NCBI RefSeq assembly: GCF_001905465.1
Contig: NZ_LISX01000005.1
Location: forward strand, 465,085-529,084
Source of the DNA: Kitasatospora sp. CB01950
GTDB taxonomy: Bacteria; Actinomycetota; Actinomycetes; Streptomycetales; Streptomycetaceae
DNA length: 64,000 bases
Direction of reading: 5' to 3'
Of the stretch, positions 23,944 through 36,504 are shown in pieces. Numbering within the stretch: the first letter of the stretch is position 1; each line of letters opens with the position of its first letter. The position numbers were made by a program, and so were the translations under genes. The notes beneath the pieces are model-generated. The model saw nothing but the letters and a program-made list of their open reading frames with translations, was not told the DNA's origin and searched no databases.

Positions 23944-26538
23944 GTGCCGGGCAAGAACCTGAGCCGTGAGGAGGCCCGCGACCGGGCCGCGATCATTCGG
24001 GTGGAGAGCTACCGCATCCACCTGGACGTGAGTGCGGCGGCCGATCCCGGCCGGCCCACCTTCCGATCCACCACCCGGATTTCGTTCGACTGCAGCGCTC
24101 CGGGCGCATCGAGCTTCGCCGACCTGCTGGCCCCCGAGGTGGTCTCGGTCGAGCTGAACGGGCGCGCGCTGGACCCGGCCGAGGTGTTCGACGGCACCCG
24201 GGTCGCGCTGCCGGAGCTCGCCGCGCACAACGAGCTGACCGTGGTCGCCGAGTGCGCGTACAGCCGCACCGGCGAGGGCCTGCACCGCTTCGTCGACCCG
24301 GTGGACGGCGAGACCTACCTCTACACCCACTACGAGCCGGCCGACTCCCGCCGGGTGTTCGCCAACTTCGAACAGCCCGACCTGAAGGCCCCGTTCAGCT
24401 TCACCGTGACCGCCCCGGCGGCCTGGGACGTGTACGCCAACGCGGTGCACGAGCGCATCACCGACGAAGGCGACGCCCGCACCTGGGAGTTCGCGCCGAC
24501 CCGGCCGATCTCCACCTACCTGACCGCCGTGGTGGCCGGCCCGTACCACGTGGTGCGCGACCACTACTCCCGCGAACTGCCCGACGGCACCGTGCTGGAG
24601 ATCCCGCTCGCCGCCACCTGCCGCCGCTCGCTGGCCCCGTACTTCGACGCCGACGAGATCCTCACCGTCACCAAGCAGGGCCTGGACTTCTTCCACGACG
24701 AGTTCGACTACCCGTACCCGTTCGGCAAGTACGACCAGTGCTTCGTCCCCGAGTACAACATCGGCGCGATGGAGAACCCGGGCTGCGTGACCTTCCGCGA
24801 GGAGTTCGTCTACCGCTCGAAGGTCACCGAGGCCGCGTACGAGTCCCGCGCCAACGTGATCCTGCACGAGATGGCGCACATGTGGTTCGGCGACCTGGTC
24901 ACCATGAAGTGGTGGGACGACCTGTGGCTGAAGGAGTCGTTCGCCGACTTCATGGGCTCCTTCGCGCAGATCGAGGCCACCAAGTACCGCTCCGCCTGGA
25001 TCACCTTCGCCAACCGCCGCAAGGCCTGGGCGTACCGGCAGGACCAGTTCCCCACCACCCACCCGATCACCGCGGACATCCGCGACCTGGAAGACGCCAA
25101 GCTCAACTTCGACGGCATCACCTACGCCAAGGGCGCGTCCGTCCTCAAGCAGCTGGTCGCCTACGTCGGCCGGGACGCCTTCTTCGAGGGCGCCCGCCGC
25201 TACTTCAAGAAGCACGCCTTCGGCAACACCGTCCTCGCCGACCTGCTGAACGCCCTGGAGGAGACCAGCGGCCGCGACCTGCGCACCTGGTCCGCCGCCT
25301 GGCTGCAGACCTCCGGCGTCAACGTCCTGACCCCCGAGGTCACTTCGGACGCCGAGGGCCGGCTCACCGAGCTGGCGATCCGGCAGGACGGCACTGTGCT
25401 CGATGACGCCGCTCCGCCGCGTGGGCTGCGCCCGCACCGGATCGCCGTCGGCCTGTACGACCGCGCCGAGGACGGCTCGCTGGTCCGCACCGACCGCTAC
25501 GAGCTGGACGTCACCGGCGCCCGCACCGTGGTCGCCGAGGCGGCCGGGCGTTCGGTGCCCGCGCTGGTGCTGCTCAACGACGACGACCTGACGTACTGCA
25601 AGGTCCGCTTCGACGAGCGCTCGCTGGAGACCCTGCGCACCGGCCTCGGCGACATCGCCGGCGAGTCCGGCCTGGCCCGGGCACTGGCCTGGTCCGCGGT
25701 GTGGAACCTGACCCGGGACGGGCTGATGCCCACCCGCGACTACCTCGACCTGGTGCAGCGCTTCGCCGGCCGGGAGTCCGACATCGGCGTGTTGCAGTCC
25801 CTGCACCAGCAGGCCGGCGTCGCCCTGGAGGTGTACGCGGACCCGGCCCGCCGCGCCGAGTACGGCACCGCACTCGCCGAGGTCGCGCTGCGCGAGCTCT
25901 CCCAGGCCGCCCCCGGCAGCGACCACCAGCTCGCCTGGGCCCGTTTCCTGGCCGACACCGCCGAGCGCGCCGACCACCTGCAGCTGCTGCGCGGCCTGCT
26001 GGAGGACACCGCCCGGATCGACGGCCTGACGATCGACCAGGAACTGCGCTGGAACTTCTGGCTGGCCCTCGCCGCCAACGGCGACGCCACCACCGAGGAG
26101 CTGGCCGCCGAACTGGCCCGCGACAACACCGCCGGCGGCCGCCGCCAGCACACCGAGTGCCTGGCCGCGCGGCCCACCGCGGAGGCCAAGGCCGCCGCCT
26201 GGACCTCGGTGGTCGACTCCGACGAACTGCCCAACGCCCTGGTCGAGGCGCAGATCGCCGGCTTCAACCTGGCCGGGCAGCGCGAGTTGACGGCCGGCTA
26301 CACCCGGCCGTACTTCGAGATCCTGGAGTCGATCTGGGCGGACCGCTCGATCGAGATCGCGATGCGGATCGTCGGCGGCTTCTTCCCGCGGTACCAGACC
26401 ACGCCCGAGACCCTGGCGGCCACCGACGCCTGGCTGACCGGGCACCCGGCCGCCGCGCCGGCGCTGCGCCGCCTGGTGCTGGAGTGCCGCGACGACCTGG
26501 CCCGCGCGCTGCGCGCCCAGGAGTGCGACGCCGAGTAG
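23944..26538 (+). CDS. pepN: Aminopeptidase N (M1 family)
   Basis: This zinc metallopeptidase removes N-terminal residues from peptides in the cytoplasm. The 864-residue protein has the M1 exopeptidase motif as GAMENPG and the zinc site HEMAHMWFGDLVTMKWWDDL followed by LKESFADFMG, supplying the two His and Glu ligands. The catalytic Tyr region and a long helical C-terminal domain of the ERAP1-like type are present. The GTG at 23944 is chosen: GAGGAG lies seven bases upstream and the protein then begins VPGKNLSREEARDRAA as in Streptomyces PepN. A perfect hairpin at 26545-26593 ends the transcript. Confidence 0.97.
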   Translation: MPGKNLSREEARDRAAIIRVESYRIHLDVSAAADPGRPTFRSTTRISFDCSAPGASSFADLLAPEVVSVELNGRALDPAEVFDGTRVALPELAAHNELTVVAECAYSRTGEGLHRFVDPVDGETYLYTHYEPADSRRVFANFEQPDLKAPFSFTVTAPAAWDVYANAVHERITDEGDARTWEFAPTRPISTYLTAVVAGPYHVVRDHYSRELPDGTVLEIPLAATCRRSLAPYFDADEILTVTKQGLDFFHDEFDYPYPFGKYDQCFVPEYNIGAMENPGCVTFREEFVYRSKVTEAAYESRANVILHEMAHMWFGDLVTMKWWDDLWLKESFADFMGSFAQIEATKYRSAWITFANRRKAWAYRQDQFPTTHPITADIRDLEDAKLNFDGITYAKGASVLKQLVAYVGRDAFFEGARRYFKKHAFGNTVLADLLNALEETSGRDLRTWSAAWLQTSGVNVLTPEVTSDAEGRLTELAIRQDGTVLDDAAPPRGLRPHRIAVGLYDRAEDGSLVRTDRYELDVTGARTVVAEAAGRSVPALVLLNDDDLTYCKVRFDERSLETLRTGLGDIAGESGLARALAWSAVWNLTRDGLMPTRDYLDLVQRFAGRESDIGVLQSLHQQAGVALEVYADPARRAEYGTALAEVALRELSQAAPGSDHQLAWARFLADTAERADHLQLLRGLLEDTARIDGLTIDQELRWNFWLALAANGDATTEELAAELARDNTAGGRRQHTECLAARPTAEAKAAAWTSVVDSDELPNALVEAQIAGFNLAGQRELTAGYTRPYFEILESIWADRSIEIAMRIVGGFFPRYQTTPETLAATDAWLTGHPAAAPALRRLVLECRDDLARALRAQECDAE

Positions 26539-26544
26539 CCGAAC

Positions 26545-26593
26545 GCGCAGTTGGGCAACTTCCGGCTCCAGACCGGGAGTTGCCCAACTGCGC
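26545..26593. terminator. Bidirectional terminator between pepN and ngcG
   Basis: Sixteen-base perfect arms GCGCAGTTGGGCAACT and complement, with a 17-base loop that itself contains CCGG/CCGG. It lies seven bases after the pepN stop and eleven after the ngcG stop. Confidence 0.88.
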
Positions 26594-26604
26594 ACGGGCG
26601 TCCG

Positions 26605-27555
26605 CTACTTCAGGGTGGCGGAGGTCAGACCCGCCTGGACCTGGCGCTGGAAGGACAGGTACACCACCAGCACCGGCAGCATCGCGATCGTCATGCCGGC
26701 GAACAGGCCGGGGAAGTCGCTGGCGTAGCCGGACTGCTGGGCCAGGTTCATCAGGCCCTGGGCAAGCATCGAGTGGTCCGGGTCGGAGCCGCTCTGCTGC
26801 TGCATCAGGGTCAGCGGCAGCAGGTACTGGTTCCACTGCCCGAGCACGTTGAAGATGAACACGCTGATCAGGCCGGACTTCGCCATCGGCACCATGACCT
26901 GGAAGAACGCCCGGCTGTGCGAGCAGCCGTCGATCATCGCGGCCTCGTGCACGGCGCTGGGCAGCGAGCGGAAGAACGAGTACAGGAAGAACACGGTGAA
27001 CGGCAGCGAGTAGGCCGTGTACACCAGGATCAGGCCGACGTACTGGTTCAGGCCCAGCCACGGGATCACGTCGCCGAGGTTCTTCACCATGAAGAACAGC
27101 GGGACGAGCGCCAGGTACACCGGGAACATCGCGCCGGCGACGAAGAAGTAGTAGATGACCCGGTTGCCACGGAACTCGTAACGGGCCAGCACGTAGGCGG
27201 CCATCGCGCCGAGCAGCATCGTCAGCGTGAGCGAACCGGCCAGCACGATCAGGGTGTTGACGAAGAAGTCGCCGATGCCCTTCTGCCAGGCCCGGCCGAA
27301 GGCGTCGAAGCTCCAGTGGGACGGCCAGCTCCAGGCGCTGCTGCCGATCTCGGTGTTGTTCTTGAAGGAGCCGAGGACGATCCAGATCAGCGGACCGATG
27401 ATCAGCAGTGCCCACAGCGCCAGGAAGCCGTGCGAGAAGACGTTGAGGACTCCCCCGCCGTCCGCGAAGCGCTGTTCCTTGCCGGGCCTGCGCGGCTTGT
27501 CGTCCCCGCCCCGCTGAGCCGGGATGCCGGTGGTCGCGTCGGTATTGGTGCTCAT
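26605..27555 (-). CDS. ngcG: Chito-oligosaccharide/GlcNAc ABC transporter permease
   Basis: This is one of the two transmembrane subunits of a CUT1-type sugar importer. The 316-residue protein has a long charged N-terminal tail, six hydrophobic helices and the EAA loop EAAMIDGCSHSRAFFQVMVP that docks on the ATPase. It is third in the operon ngcE-ngcF-ngcG, 10 bp after ngcF. No ATPase is encoded nearby. In Streptomyces such importers, including NgcEFG and DasABC, use the shared ATPase MsiK encoded elsewhere. The symbol is assigned from the NgcE-like binding protein. Confidence 0.87.
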   Translation of the reverse strand: MSTNTDATTGIPAQRGGDDKPRRPGKEQRFADGGGVLNVFSHGFLALWALLIIGPLIWIVLGSFKNNTEIGSSAWSWPSHWSFDAFGRAWQKGIGDFFVNTLIVLAGSLTLTMLLGAMAAYVLARYEFRGNRVIYYFFVAGAMFPVYLALVPLFFMVKNLGDVIPWLGLNQYVGLILVYTAYSLPFTVFFLYSFFRSLPSAVHEAAMIDGCSHSRAFFQVMVPMAKSGLISVFIFNVLGQWNQYLLPLTLMQQQSGSDPDHSMLAQGLMNLAQQSGYASDFPGLFAGMTIAMLPVLVVYLSFQRQVQAGLTSATLK

Positions 27556-27565
27556 GCCGGGAACC

Positions 27566-28498
27566 TCAGAACTCGATCTTCTCGCGCCGGGTGACCCGGA
27601 GCGAGACGACGGACAGGACCATGGTGATGAAGAAGATCACCACACCCATGGCACAGGCGTAGCCGGCCTTGCCGAAGGTGATGAAGTTGCGCATCAGCAA
27701 GGTCGCCATGATCTCGCTGTGGTGGTCCGGGCCACCGCCGTAGTAGGCGCCGGGAGTCATGGTGGAGACCAGCGCGAAGGCGTCCATCGCGGCGATCGCC
27801 AGGTAGACCCAGGCGGTCTGGATGGTCTCCCAGAGCAGCGGCAGCGTGATCTTGAAGAAGGTGGTGCCGCGCTTGGCGCCGTCCAGCAGGGCGGCCTCGT
27901 AGATGTCCTTCGGGATGCTCTGCATGGCGGCCGAGAACAGCACCAGGTAGAAGCCGACGCCGGACCAGATCAGCACGCCCATGATGCACCACAGGCCGAA
28001 GTCGGGGTCGGCGAGCCACTGCCAGGGGTGCGCCGGGTCGACGATGCCGATCTTGGACAGCACGCCGTTCAGCAGACCGCCCTCGTCGGTCCGGTAGACG
28101 CCCTGGAAGAGCACCGACAGGATCGCGACCGACAGCACCTGCGGGAAGAAGAAGACCACCTTGTAGAAGGCGGATCCCCGCACGCCCTGCACACCGCCCG
28201 TCCCGCTCCGGCCGCCCACGTTGAGCATGAAGGCGAAGAACAGCGCCAGCAGGATGGTGGCCAGCGGCAGCACGATCAGCAGCAGCAGATTGTGCTGCAG
28301 TGCGCCGAGGAAAACGCTGTCCTTGAAGAGCTTGGTGTAGTTGTCCAGCCCGATGAAGTTCATCTCCGGCGAGGCGCCGGACCAGTCCGTCAGCGAGTAG
28401 CCGAAGGTCTGCAGGTAGGGCCAGATGACCAGGGCGATGTACAGCACGACGGGAACGACGAGGAACCCGAAGATGAAGGGGTATTTACGGTGACGCAT
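27566..28498 (-). CDS. ngcF: Chito-oligosaccharide/GlcNAc ABC transporter permease
   Basis: This is the partner permease of NgcG. The 310-residue protein begins MRHRKYPFIFGFLVVPVVLY and has six hydrophobic helices. The EAA motif reads YEAALLDGAKRGTTFFKITL. It includes the periplasmic-loop pattern (FIGLDNYTKLFKD) typical of MalF-like CUT1 permeases. It lies between ngcE (128 bp, with a hairpin) and ngcG (10 bp). Expression is expected to follow chitin or GlcNAc availability through the ngcE promoter. Confidence 0.87.
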   Translation of the reverse strand: MRHRKYPFIFGFLVVPVVLYIALVIWPYLQTFGYSLTDWSGASPEMNFIGLDNYTKLFKDSVFLGALQHNLLLLIVLPLATILLALFFAFMLNVGGRSGTGGVQGVRGSAFYKVVFFFPQVLSVAILSVLFQGVYRTDEGGLLNGVLSKIGIVDPAHPWQWLADPDFGLWCIMGVLIWSGVGFYLVLFSAAMQSIPKDIYEAALLDGAKRGTTFFKITLPLLWETIQTAWVYLAIAAMDAFALVSTMTPGAYYGGGPDHHSEIMATLLMRNFITFGKAGYACAMGVVIFFITMVLSVVSLRVTRREKIEF

Positions 28499-28566
28499 GC
28501 GAGCTGCTCCTGTCCGCCGACAGCCTGTGGTCAGACAGGCTTGGAACTGCGGTTATCGCGTGGAAC

Positions 28567-28594
28567 GGCCGGGGCCCGCGAGCGGACCCCGGCC
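28567..28594 (-). terminator. Hairpin between ngcE and ngcF, possible attenuator
   Basis: Arms GGCCGGGG and CCCCGGCC lie in the 128-bp gap, followed on the minus strand by C/A-rich DNA. A partial terminator here would give more binding protein than permease, as is common in sugar ABC operons. Confidence 0.55.
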
Positions 28595-28626
28595 TTTCGG
28601 TGACAAGCCGTCGGCCTGCTGGTGGG

Positions 28627-30021
28627 TCAGACCTTCTTGGCGGTCGCGGCCTTGCCGCGGGCCACCCACTCCTTCGGAGTGATGCGCTTGTTGACCAGCT
28701 CGTTGGTGGCGTTCTGCAGCTCGGTGTCGAACGGGGTCTGCAGGTCCGGGTAGGTGAAGTTGAACGTCCCGGTGCCGGCCGCGTCGACGGCGGTGGCGGA
28801 CGACTTGGTGCCCGGCTTGAGCTGCACGTCGGCGCCGATGCCGCCCTTGAGGACGGTGAGGGAGTTGGCGGCGGCGGCGAACTTGCCGGAGCCCTCCTTC
28901 GTCAGCATCATGCGCAGGAACTCGAGGCCGCCGTTCTTGTTCTTGGCCTTGGTCGGCACGATGAACGGCTCGCCGGCGCCGGCCCGGACCGCGGTGGCGG
29001 GCAGCTTGTCGCCGGGCAGCGACGGGATCGGCAGGAAGGCCATGTCGAAGTCGGCCGGGGTGGAGGCCAGCATCTCGTTCTCCAGCCAGGAGCCGGACGG
29101 GATGAAGGCGGCCTTGCCCTGGCACCAGGCGGTCTGCGACTCGGTGTGGGTCATGCCGTTGGTGCCCGGGAGCAGGTAGTCGTTCTCCATGATCTTGTAG
29201 AACGCGGAGACACCGGCGAGCACGGCCGGGTCGTCCCAGGCCGCGGCCTCACAGGCGTTGATCTTCTTGATCAGCTCGGCGCCGCCCTGCTTGCCGATCA
29301 GGTCGAGGATCACGTAGTTCGCGTAGTAGGGGTACTTGCCCTGGTGCGCGAACGGGGCGACGCCGGCGGCCTTGATGGTGCCGCAGAGGGTGATGAACTC
29401 GTCCCAGGTCTTGGGCGCGGTCCAGCCCTTGTCCTTGAACAGCTTGGCCGAGTACCAGAGGCCGTACACGGTGTACACGTAGTTCAGCGAGTACATCTTG
29501 TCGCCGATGGTGCCCTGCTCGATGGTGCCCGGCAGCAGGACGTCGCGGATCTTCTTCGACGGGTCGTCCAGGTACGGGGCGTCCAACAGCGCCGTCAGGT
29601 CGGCGAGCTGACCGGCGCCGGCCAGGACGTCGAGCTTCATCTGCTGGGCGCCGGAGTTGTCGATGACGTCCGGCGGGTTGCCCGCGTTGAAGCGCGGCTG
29701 GAGCTTGCCGCTGATCTCCTGGGTACCCAGGTGCGAGATGTTCGCGCCCGAGTAGGTCTTCTTGTACATGTCCTCGAAGGCCTTGGCGTAGTCGTCGCCG
29801 TAGCCGCCCTTGAAGATCACGACGTCCAGCGGGTCACTCGCCTTGACCCCGAACGGGTTCTTGCTGTCGCCCCCGACCGCCGGAGAGCTCGACTTGTTGT
29901 CGCTGCTGCCGGTACCGCCGGCGCAGGCCGCGAGCAGCGAGCTGCTGCCGGCCGCCAGGACGGTGATCGCGGCCGCGCGCTTGAACAGGTCGCGGCGGTT
30001 GTACTCAGTTGCAGAGCCCAT
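28627..30021 (-). CDS. ngcE: GlcNAc/N,N'-diacetylchitobiose-binding lipoprotein NgcE
   Basis: This extracytoplasmic solute-binding protein captures GlcNAc or chitobiose for import. The 464-residue protein has a twin-arginine leader (NRRDLFKRAA) joined to a lipobox (LLAAC, Cys33), so it is a Tat-exported lipoprotein. The mature part is a family 1 sugar-binding protein with YGDDYAKAFEDMYKKTY near the N-terminus, FAHQGKYPYYANYVILDL mid-way and FIVPTKAKNKNGGLEF late. These match the NgcE family of Streptomyces as I remember it. It is first of ngcEFG. A dre-like site lies at 30140-30155, 119 bp upstream, and a divergent-looking but same-strand chitinase lies further upstream. Confidence 0.9.
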   Translation of the reverse strand: MGSATEYNRRDLFKRAAAITVLAAGSSSLLAACAGGTGSSDNKSSSPAVGGDSKNPFGVKASDPLDVVIFKGGYGDDYAKAFEDMYKKTYSGANISHLGTQEISGKLQPRFNAGNPPDVIDNSGAQQMKLDVLAGAGQLADLTALLDAPYLDDPSKKIRDVLLPGTIEQGTIGDKMYSLNYVYTVYGLWYSAKLFKDKGWTAPKTWDEFITLCGTIKAAGVAPFAHQGKYPYYANYVILDLIGKQGGAELIKKINACEAAAWDDPAVLAGVSAFYKIMENDYLLPGTNGMTHTESQTAWCQGKAAFIPSGSWLENEMLASTPADFDMAFLPIPSLPGDKLPATAVRAGAGEPFIVPTKAKNKNGGLEFLRMMLTKEGSGKFAAAANSLTVLKGGIGADVQLKPGTKSSATAVDAAGTGTFNFTYPDLQTPFDTELQNATNELVNKRITPKEWVARGKAATAKKV

Positions 30022-30139
30022 GCGTGCCCTAACCCCTCAGTTCCAGAAGAAATGAGCCGAGCTGACGTCACGTCAACTCCCTTGGCCCGGAAGGTGCCCA
30101 GCGGCGAAGTTGCCGGTCAGAGGCGGTGTGATGATGCGC

Positions 30140-30155
30140 AAAGGTATAGTCCACT
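30140..30155 (-). promoter_or_regulatory. Candidate dre (DasR) operator ahead of ngcEFG
   Basis: The 16-mer AAAGGTATAGTCCACT matches the dre consensus ACTGGTCTAGACCACT at 12 of 16 positions. It shares the GGT-TAG-CCACT core with the sites in front of both chitinase genes. Confidence 0.65.
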
Positions 30156-30316
30156 GTTCATCTGACAGCAATAGGCCGCCGGTCTGATAACAAACCTGAC
30201 AGTCAAAGCGTTGTCGGCGGTGCAGCATGTGCAATGTGCAGGGACCCTGCTCATTGCATGTCCGCGCCAGCCGTGATCGCGAATCTAGCGCGCTTGTGTT
30301 CGTTTGAACATACAAA

Positions 30317-30367
30317 CGCGCAGCTCCGCGCATCACGGTTCGAGAACTGTGACGGCGGAGCTGCGCG
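30317..30367 (-). terminator. Terminator of the second chitinase gene
   Basis: Thirteen-base perfect arms CGCGCAGCTCCGC and complement. The inner part also pairs weakly (ATCACGGTT/AACTGTGA). It lies 27 bp past the stop. Confidence 0.85.
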
Positions 30368-30393
30368 CAGTGATCCCTGATTGGCCCTCAGTT

Positions 30394-31707
<1,314 letters not shown>

Positions 31708-31739
31708 TCCGTGAATCTCTCCGTCCGATTCAGCGTGAA

Positions 31740-31755
31740 ATTGGTATGGACCAAG
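31740..31755 (-). promoter_or_regulatory. Candidate dre-like operator (proximal) ahead of chitinase
   Basis: The sequence ATTGGTATGGACCAAG contains an imperfect palindrome TTGGT-N4-ACCAA and matches the central 12 bases of the dre consensus at 10 positions. It lies 33 bp before the chitinase start. Confidence 0.55.
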
Positions 31756-31764
31756 TGCTGATGG

Positions 31765-31780
31765 AGAGGTCTAGTCCAGT
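31765..31780 (-). promoter_or_regulatory. Candidate dre (DasR) operator (distal) ahead of chitinase
   Basis: The 16-mer AGAGGTCTAGTCCAGT matches the dre consensus at 12 of 16 positions, with the full GGTCTAG core. It lies 58 bp before the chitinase start, 25 bp from the proximal site. Confidence 0.65.
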
Positions 31781-31829
31781 TGCGCGTGTTCGCACAAGGG
31801 GATGGCCGGATTCATCCCAAGAAATGGCA

Positions 31830-31867
31830 AAGAGCCGCACCGCCCCTTCCGGGGTGGTGCGGCTCTT
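31830..31867 (-). terminator. Terminator of acnA
   Basis: Arms AAGAGCCGCACC and complement are extended inward by CCCC/GGGG around TTCC. It starts 12 bp past the acnA stop. Confidence 0.88.
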
Positions 31868-31878
31868 CAGGCGTGTCG

Positions 31879-34524
<2,646 letters not shown>

Positions 34525-34643
34525 GACTGACTCCTTCTTGGTCCACCCGGTGATAAGGTAAGGCTTGGCTAACCTGGCAGCCGCCGCCTACCGAGCCGAT
34601 GATGGAAGGCCCGCCGGACGCGGGGCCTGCGCCTCTCGGCAAG

Positions 34644-34661
34644 TATCTTGACGTCAAGATA
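34644..34661 (-). promoter_or_regulatory. Perfect 18-bp palindromic operator upstream of acnA
   Basis: TATCTTGACGTCAAGATA is its own reverse complement. Its size and A/T-flanked arms fit a MarR-family dimer site. TamR, a MarR/PecS-type regulator in S. coelicolor, is reported to bind the aconitase promoter, so it is the first candidate. Confidence 0.7.
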
Positions 34662-34678
34662 AATTCTAGCGCGGAATG

Positions 34679-34696
34679 TATCTCGATGTCGAGATA
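34679..34696 (-). promoter_or_regulatory. Second palindromic operator upstream of acnA
   Basis: TATCTCGATGTCGAGATA has eight-base perfect arms TATCTCGA/TCGAGATA. It starts 35 bp from the first palindrome and shares the TATCT outer bases and GTC/GAC core, so the two are probably bound by the same protein. Confidence 0.7.
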
Positions 34697-34842
34697 AACC
34701 ATAGTGCATGGCTCCGTCCAAACTTCACCGGTACATCCTGTAACGCAACCGCAGCCCCGGCGCATCTGTCTTCCATGTACCGGGCGGTGCCTCGTCCAGC
34801 CGATCGGGCCGCCGGAAACCCGGCACGTGACAAGGGGTGCGG

Positions 34843-35361
34843 ATGGCGGTGGGGCGGCGGCGGGCCGAGGAGCGGCGCGAGTTCGAGGAGTTCGCGCGCG
34901 CCCGCGGCACCGCACTGTTCCGCACCGCCCTGCTGCTCTGCGGCGACTGGCACCTCGCCGAGGACCTCACCCAGACCGCGCTCGCCCGCATCTACGCCTC
35001 CTGGGGACGCGTCCGGCAGGCCGACAGCCCGATCGCCTACGCCCGCACCGTGCTGCTGCGCTGCTACCTCTCGCACCGGCGGCTGCGCCGCAGCAGCGAA
35101 CTGCCCGGGCTCGACTTCCTCCCCGAACAGGCCGCCCCCGACAGCGACCCGGCGCTGCGCGTCGCCCTGCTCTCCGCACTCGCCGAACTGCCGCCCAAGG
35201 ACCGGGCCGTCCTGGTGCTGCGCTACTGGGAGGACCGCAGCGTCGAGGAGACCGCCGCCGAACTCCAGCTCGCCCCCGGCACCGTCCGGGTCCGCGCGCT
35301 GCGCGCCCTCACCCGGCTGCGCCGCCAGCTCTCCCCGCACCTGGACACCCTCGTGCCGTGA
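34843..35361 (+). CDS. ECF RNA polymerase sigma factor, SigE family
   Basis: This is an alternative sigma factor with only regions 2 and 4. The 172-residue protein shows region 2 (FEEFARARGTALFRTALLLC to YARTVLLRCYLS) and region 4.2 with the helix-turn-helix SVEETAAELQLAPGTVRVRA. It looks like the Streptomyces SigE-family group (SigM/SigL-like, TIGR02983 type). The ATG at 34843 was preferred over a GTG two codons upstream because AAGGGG is correctly spaced for it. The following gene, 110 bp downstream, encodes a membrane protein that probably binds and holds it. Confidence 0.92.
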   Translation: MAVGRRRAEERREFEEFARARGTALFRTALLLCGDWHLAEDLTQTALARIYASWGRVRQADSPIAYARTVLLRCYLSHRRLRRSSELPGLDFLPEQAAPDSDPALRVALLSALAELPPKDRAVLVLRYWEDRSVEETAAELQLAPGTVRVRALRALTRLRRQLSPHLDTLVP

Positions 35362-35471
35362 CCGAGCCCGCGTCCCCTCCCCGTCGCCCCCGCCGCCCCC
35401 CGGTCGCCCGAACCGGACGACCCACTGCGCCACGCCCCGAGCGTCCGACCACCAGAAAGCGAGAGACCCCC

Positions 35472-36404
35472 ATGCCCGAGCCCGAGTCCGAGCGGGAGCT
35501 GAGCGACGTCTTCGAATGGGCCGTCGGCGAGGCCGTGCCCGACCTCGGCCTGCTCGTCGCCGGGGCCACCGCCGAGGGCAGCGCCATCCGGCGGCGACGG
35601 CGGGTCGTGCTCACCGGGGCCGTCGTCGGCGTCGCCGGGCTGGCACTGGTCGGCGGACTGCTGCTGCGCCCCGGCGCACCGCCCACCGCCGCCGCCACCC
35701 CCGCCGCCGGAAGCTCGACGACGCCCGTCCCCACGCCGCGGGCCACCCTGCCGTCGGACCGGGTGCCGATGACCGGGGCCGCCGGCATGGTCGTGCTCGG
35801 CCGTCTGCTCGGCCCCGACCTGACCGTCATGACCTGGAACAGCAACGCCTATCCCGTCAGCACGGACCTGCACACCTACATCGTCGCCCGGGTGCACGAC
35901 CGCGTCACCAATCGGATCAGCGTGATCGAGATCGACCTGGTGGCCCCCGACGACGGGCCGTCACCGACCCGCGAGGGTGTCGACTGCGCCGGCCACCCCA
36001 CCACCGAGCACTGCGAGATCGTCCAGGGCGTCAACGGCGAGTCCGGGGCGGCCTACAGCTTCCGGGGCGACAACCAGCAGACCGCCTACGCGGCGAAGCT
36101 CCTGCGGTCGCAGGACGGCGTCCAGATCACGCTGACCGCCACCGGCATGGACGGAGCAGAGCCGGGGGTGTCCCTGAACACCCTCGCGAAGTGGGCGTTC
36201 GACCCGAACTGGCAGCCCTACATCAGCCGCAGCCAGGCCGAGTCCGCCGCTGAACAGGTGAAGGCCTTCGCCGCGCACGGCCCGGCGGACCTGCCGCCCT
36301 CCGCACTGACGCCGGGTTCGGGCCCGGCCGCCCAGCCGTCGGCCGGCGTGACGGGGGGCGCGCCGGCGGGGGGCGCGCCGGCGGGGGGCAGGACCGCTCC
36401 GTAG
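35472..36404 (+). CDS. Membrane protein partnered with the ECF sigma factor (putative anti-sigma)
   Basis: The 310-residue protein has an acidic cytoplasmic N-terminus (1-39), an RRRRR stop signal, one transmembrane helix (about 45-63) and a Thr/Ala/Pro spacer. An extracytoplasmic domain of about 200 residues has a cysteine pair (VDCAG, EHCEI), and the tail repeats GGAPA. No ZAS zinc motif (HxxxCxxC) is present. The topology and position right after a SigE-family gene suggest a regulatory partner, but sequence alone does not prove anti-sigma activity. The start at 35472 sits at the end of a GAGAGA-containing leader. Confidence 0.78.
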   Translation: MPEPESERELSDVFEWAVGEAVPDLGLLVAGATAEGSAIRRRRRVVLTGAVVGVAGLALVGGLLLRPGAPPTAAATPAAGSSTTPVPTPRATLPSDRVPMTGAAGMVVLGRLLGPDLTVMTWNSNAYPVSTDLHTYIVARVHDRVTNRISVIEIDLVAPDDGPSPTREGVDCAGHPTTEHCEIVQGVNGESGAAYSFRGDNQQTAYAAKLLRSQDGVQITLTATGMDGAEPGVSLNTLAKWAFDPNWQPYISRSQAESAAEQVKAFAAHGPADLPPSALTPGSGPAAQPSAGVTGGAPAGGAPAGGRTAP

Positions 36405-36504
36405 CGGGGCGCCCCGGTGCCCGGCGGGTGCGGATCGGCGTGCCGGGGACGGGGGTTGGGCACCCGGGTGCCGTGCCGCACCGTCGGCGGGCTACCGTGG
36501 GCGG

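Larger units (their letters stand above)
30022..30393. other. Regulatory region between the chitinase and ngcE
   Basis: This 372 bp stretch of lower GC than its surroundings contains the chitinase terminator (30317-30367), the presumed ngcE promoter and a dre-like operator (30140-30155). No gene is seen. Confidence 0.7.

Noticed and set aside
22957..26595. A 1212-codon minus-strand frame opposite pepN
   Set aside because: Low-complexity Gly/Val/Arg/Gln product with no motif. It is antisense to a complete M1 aminopeptidase and runs in another phase through the DsbA-like gene.
36405..36504. A VapB-like antitoxin before the PIN protein
   Set aside because: No frame with start codon, ribosome binding site and plausible composition fits in the 100 bp.
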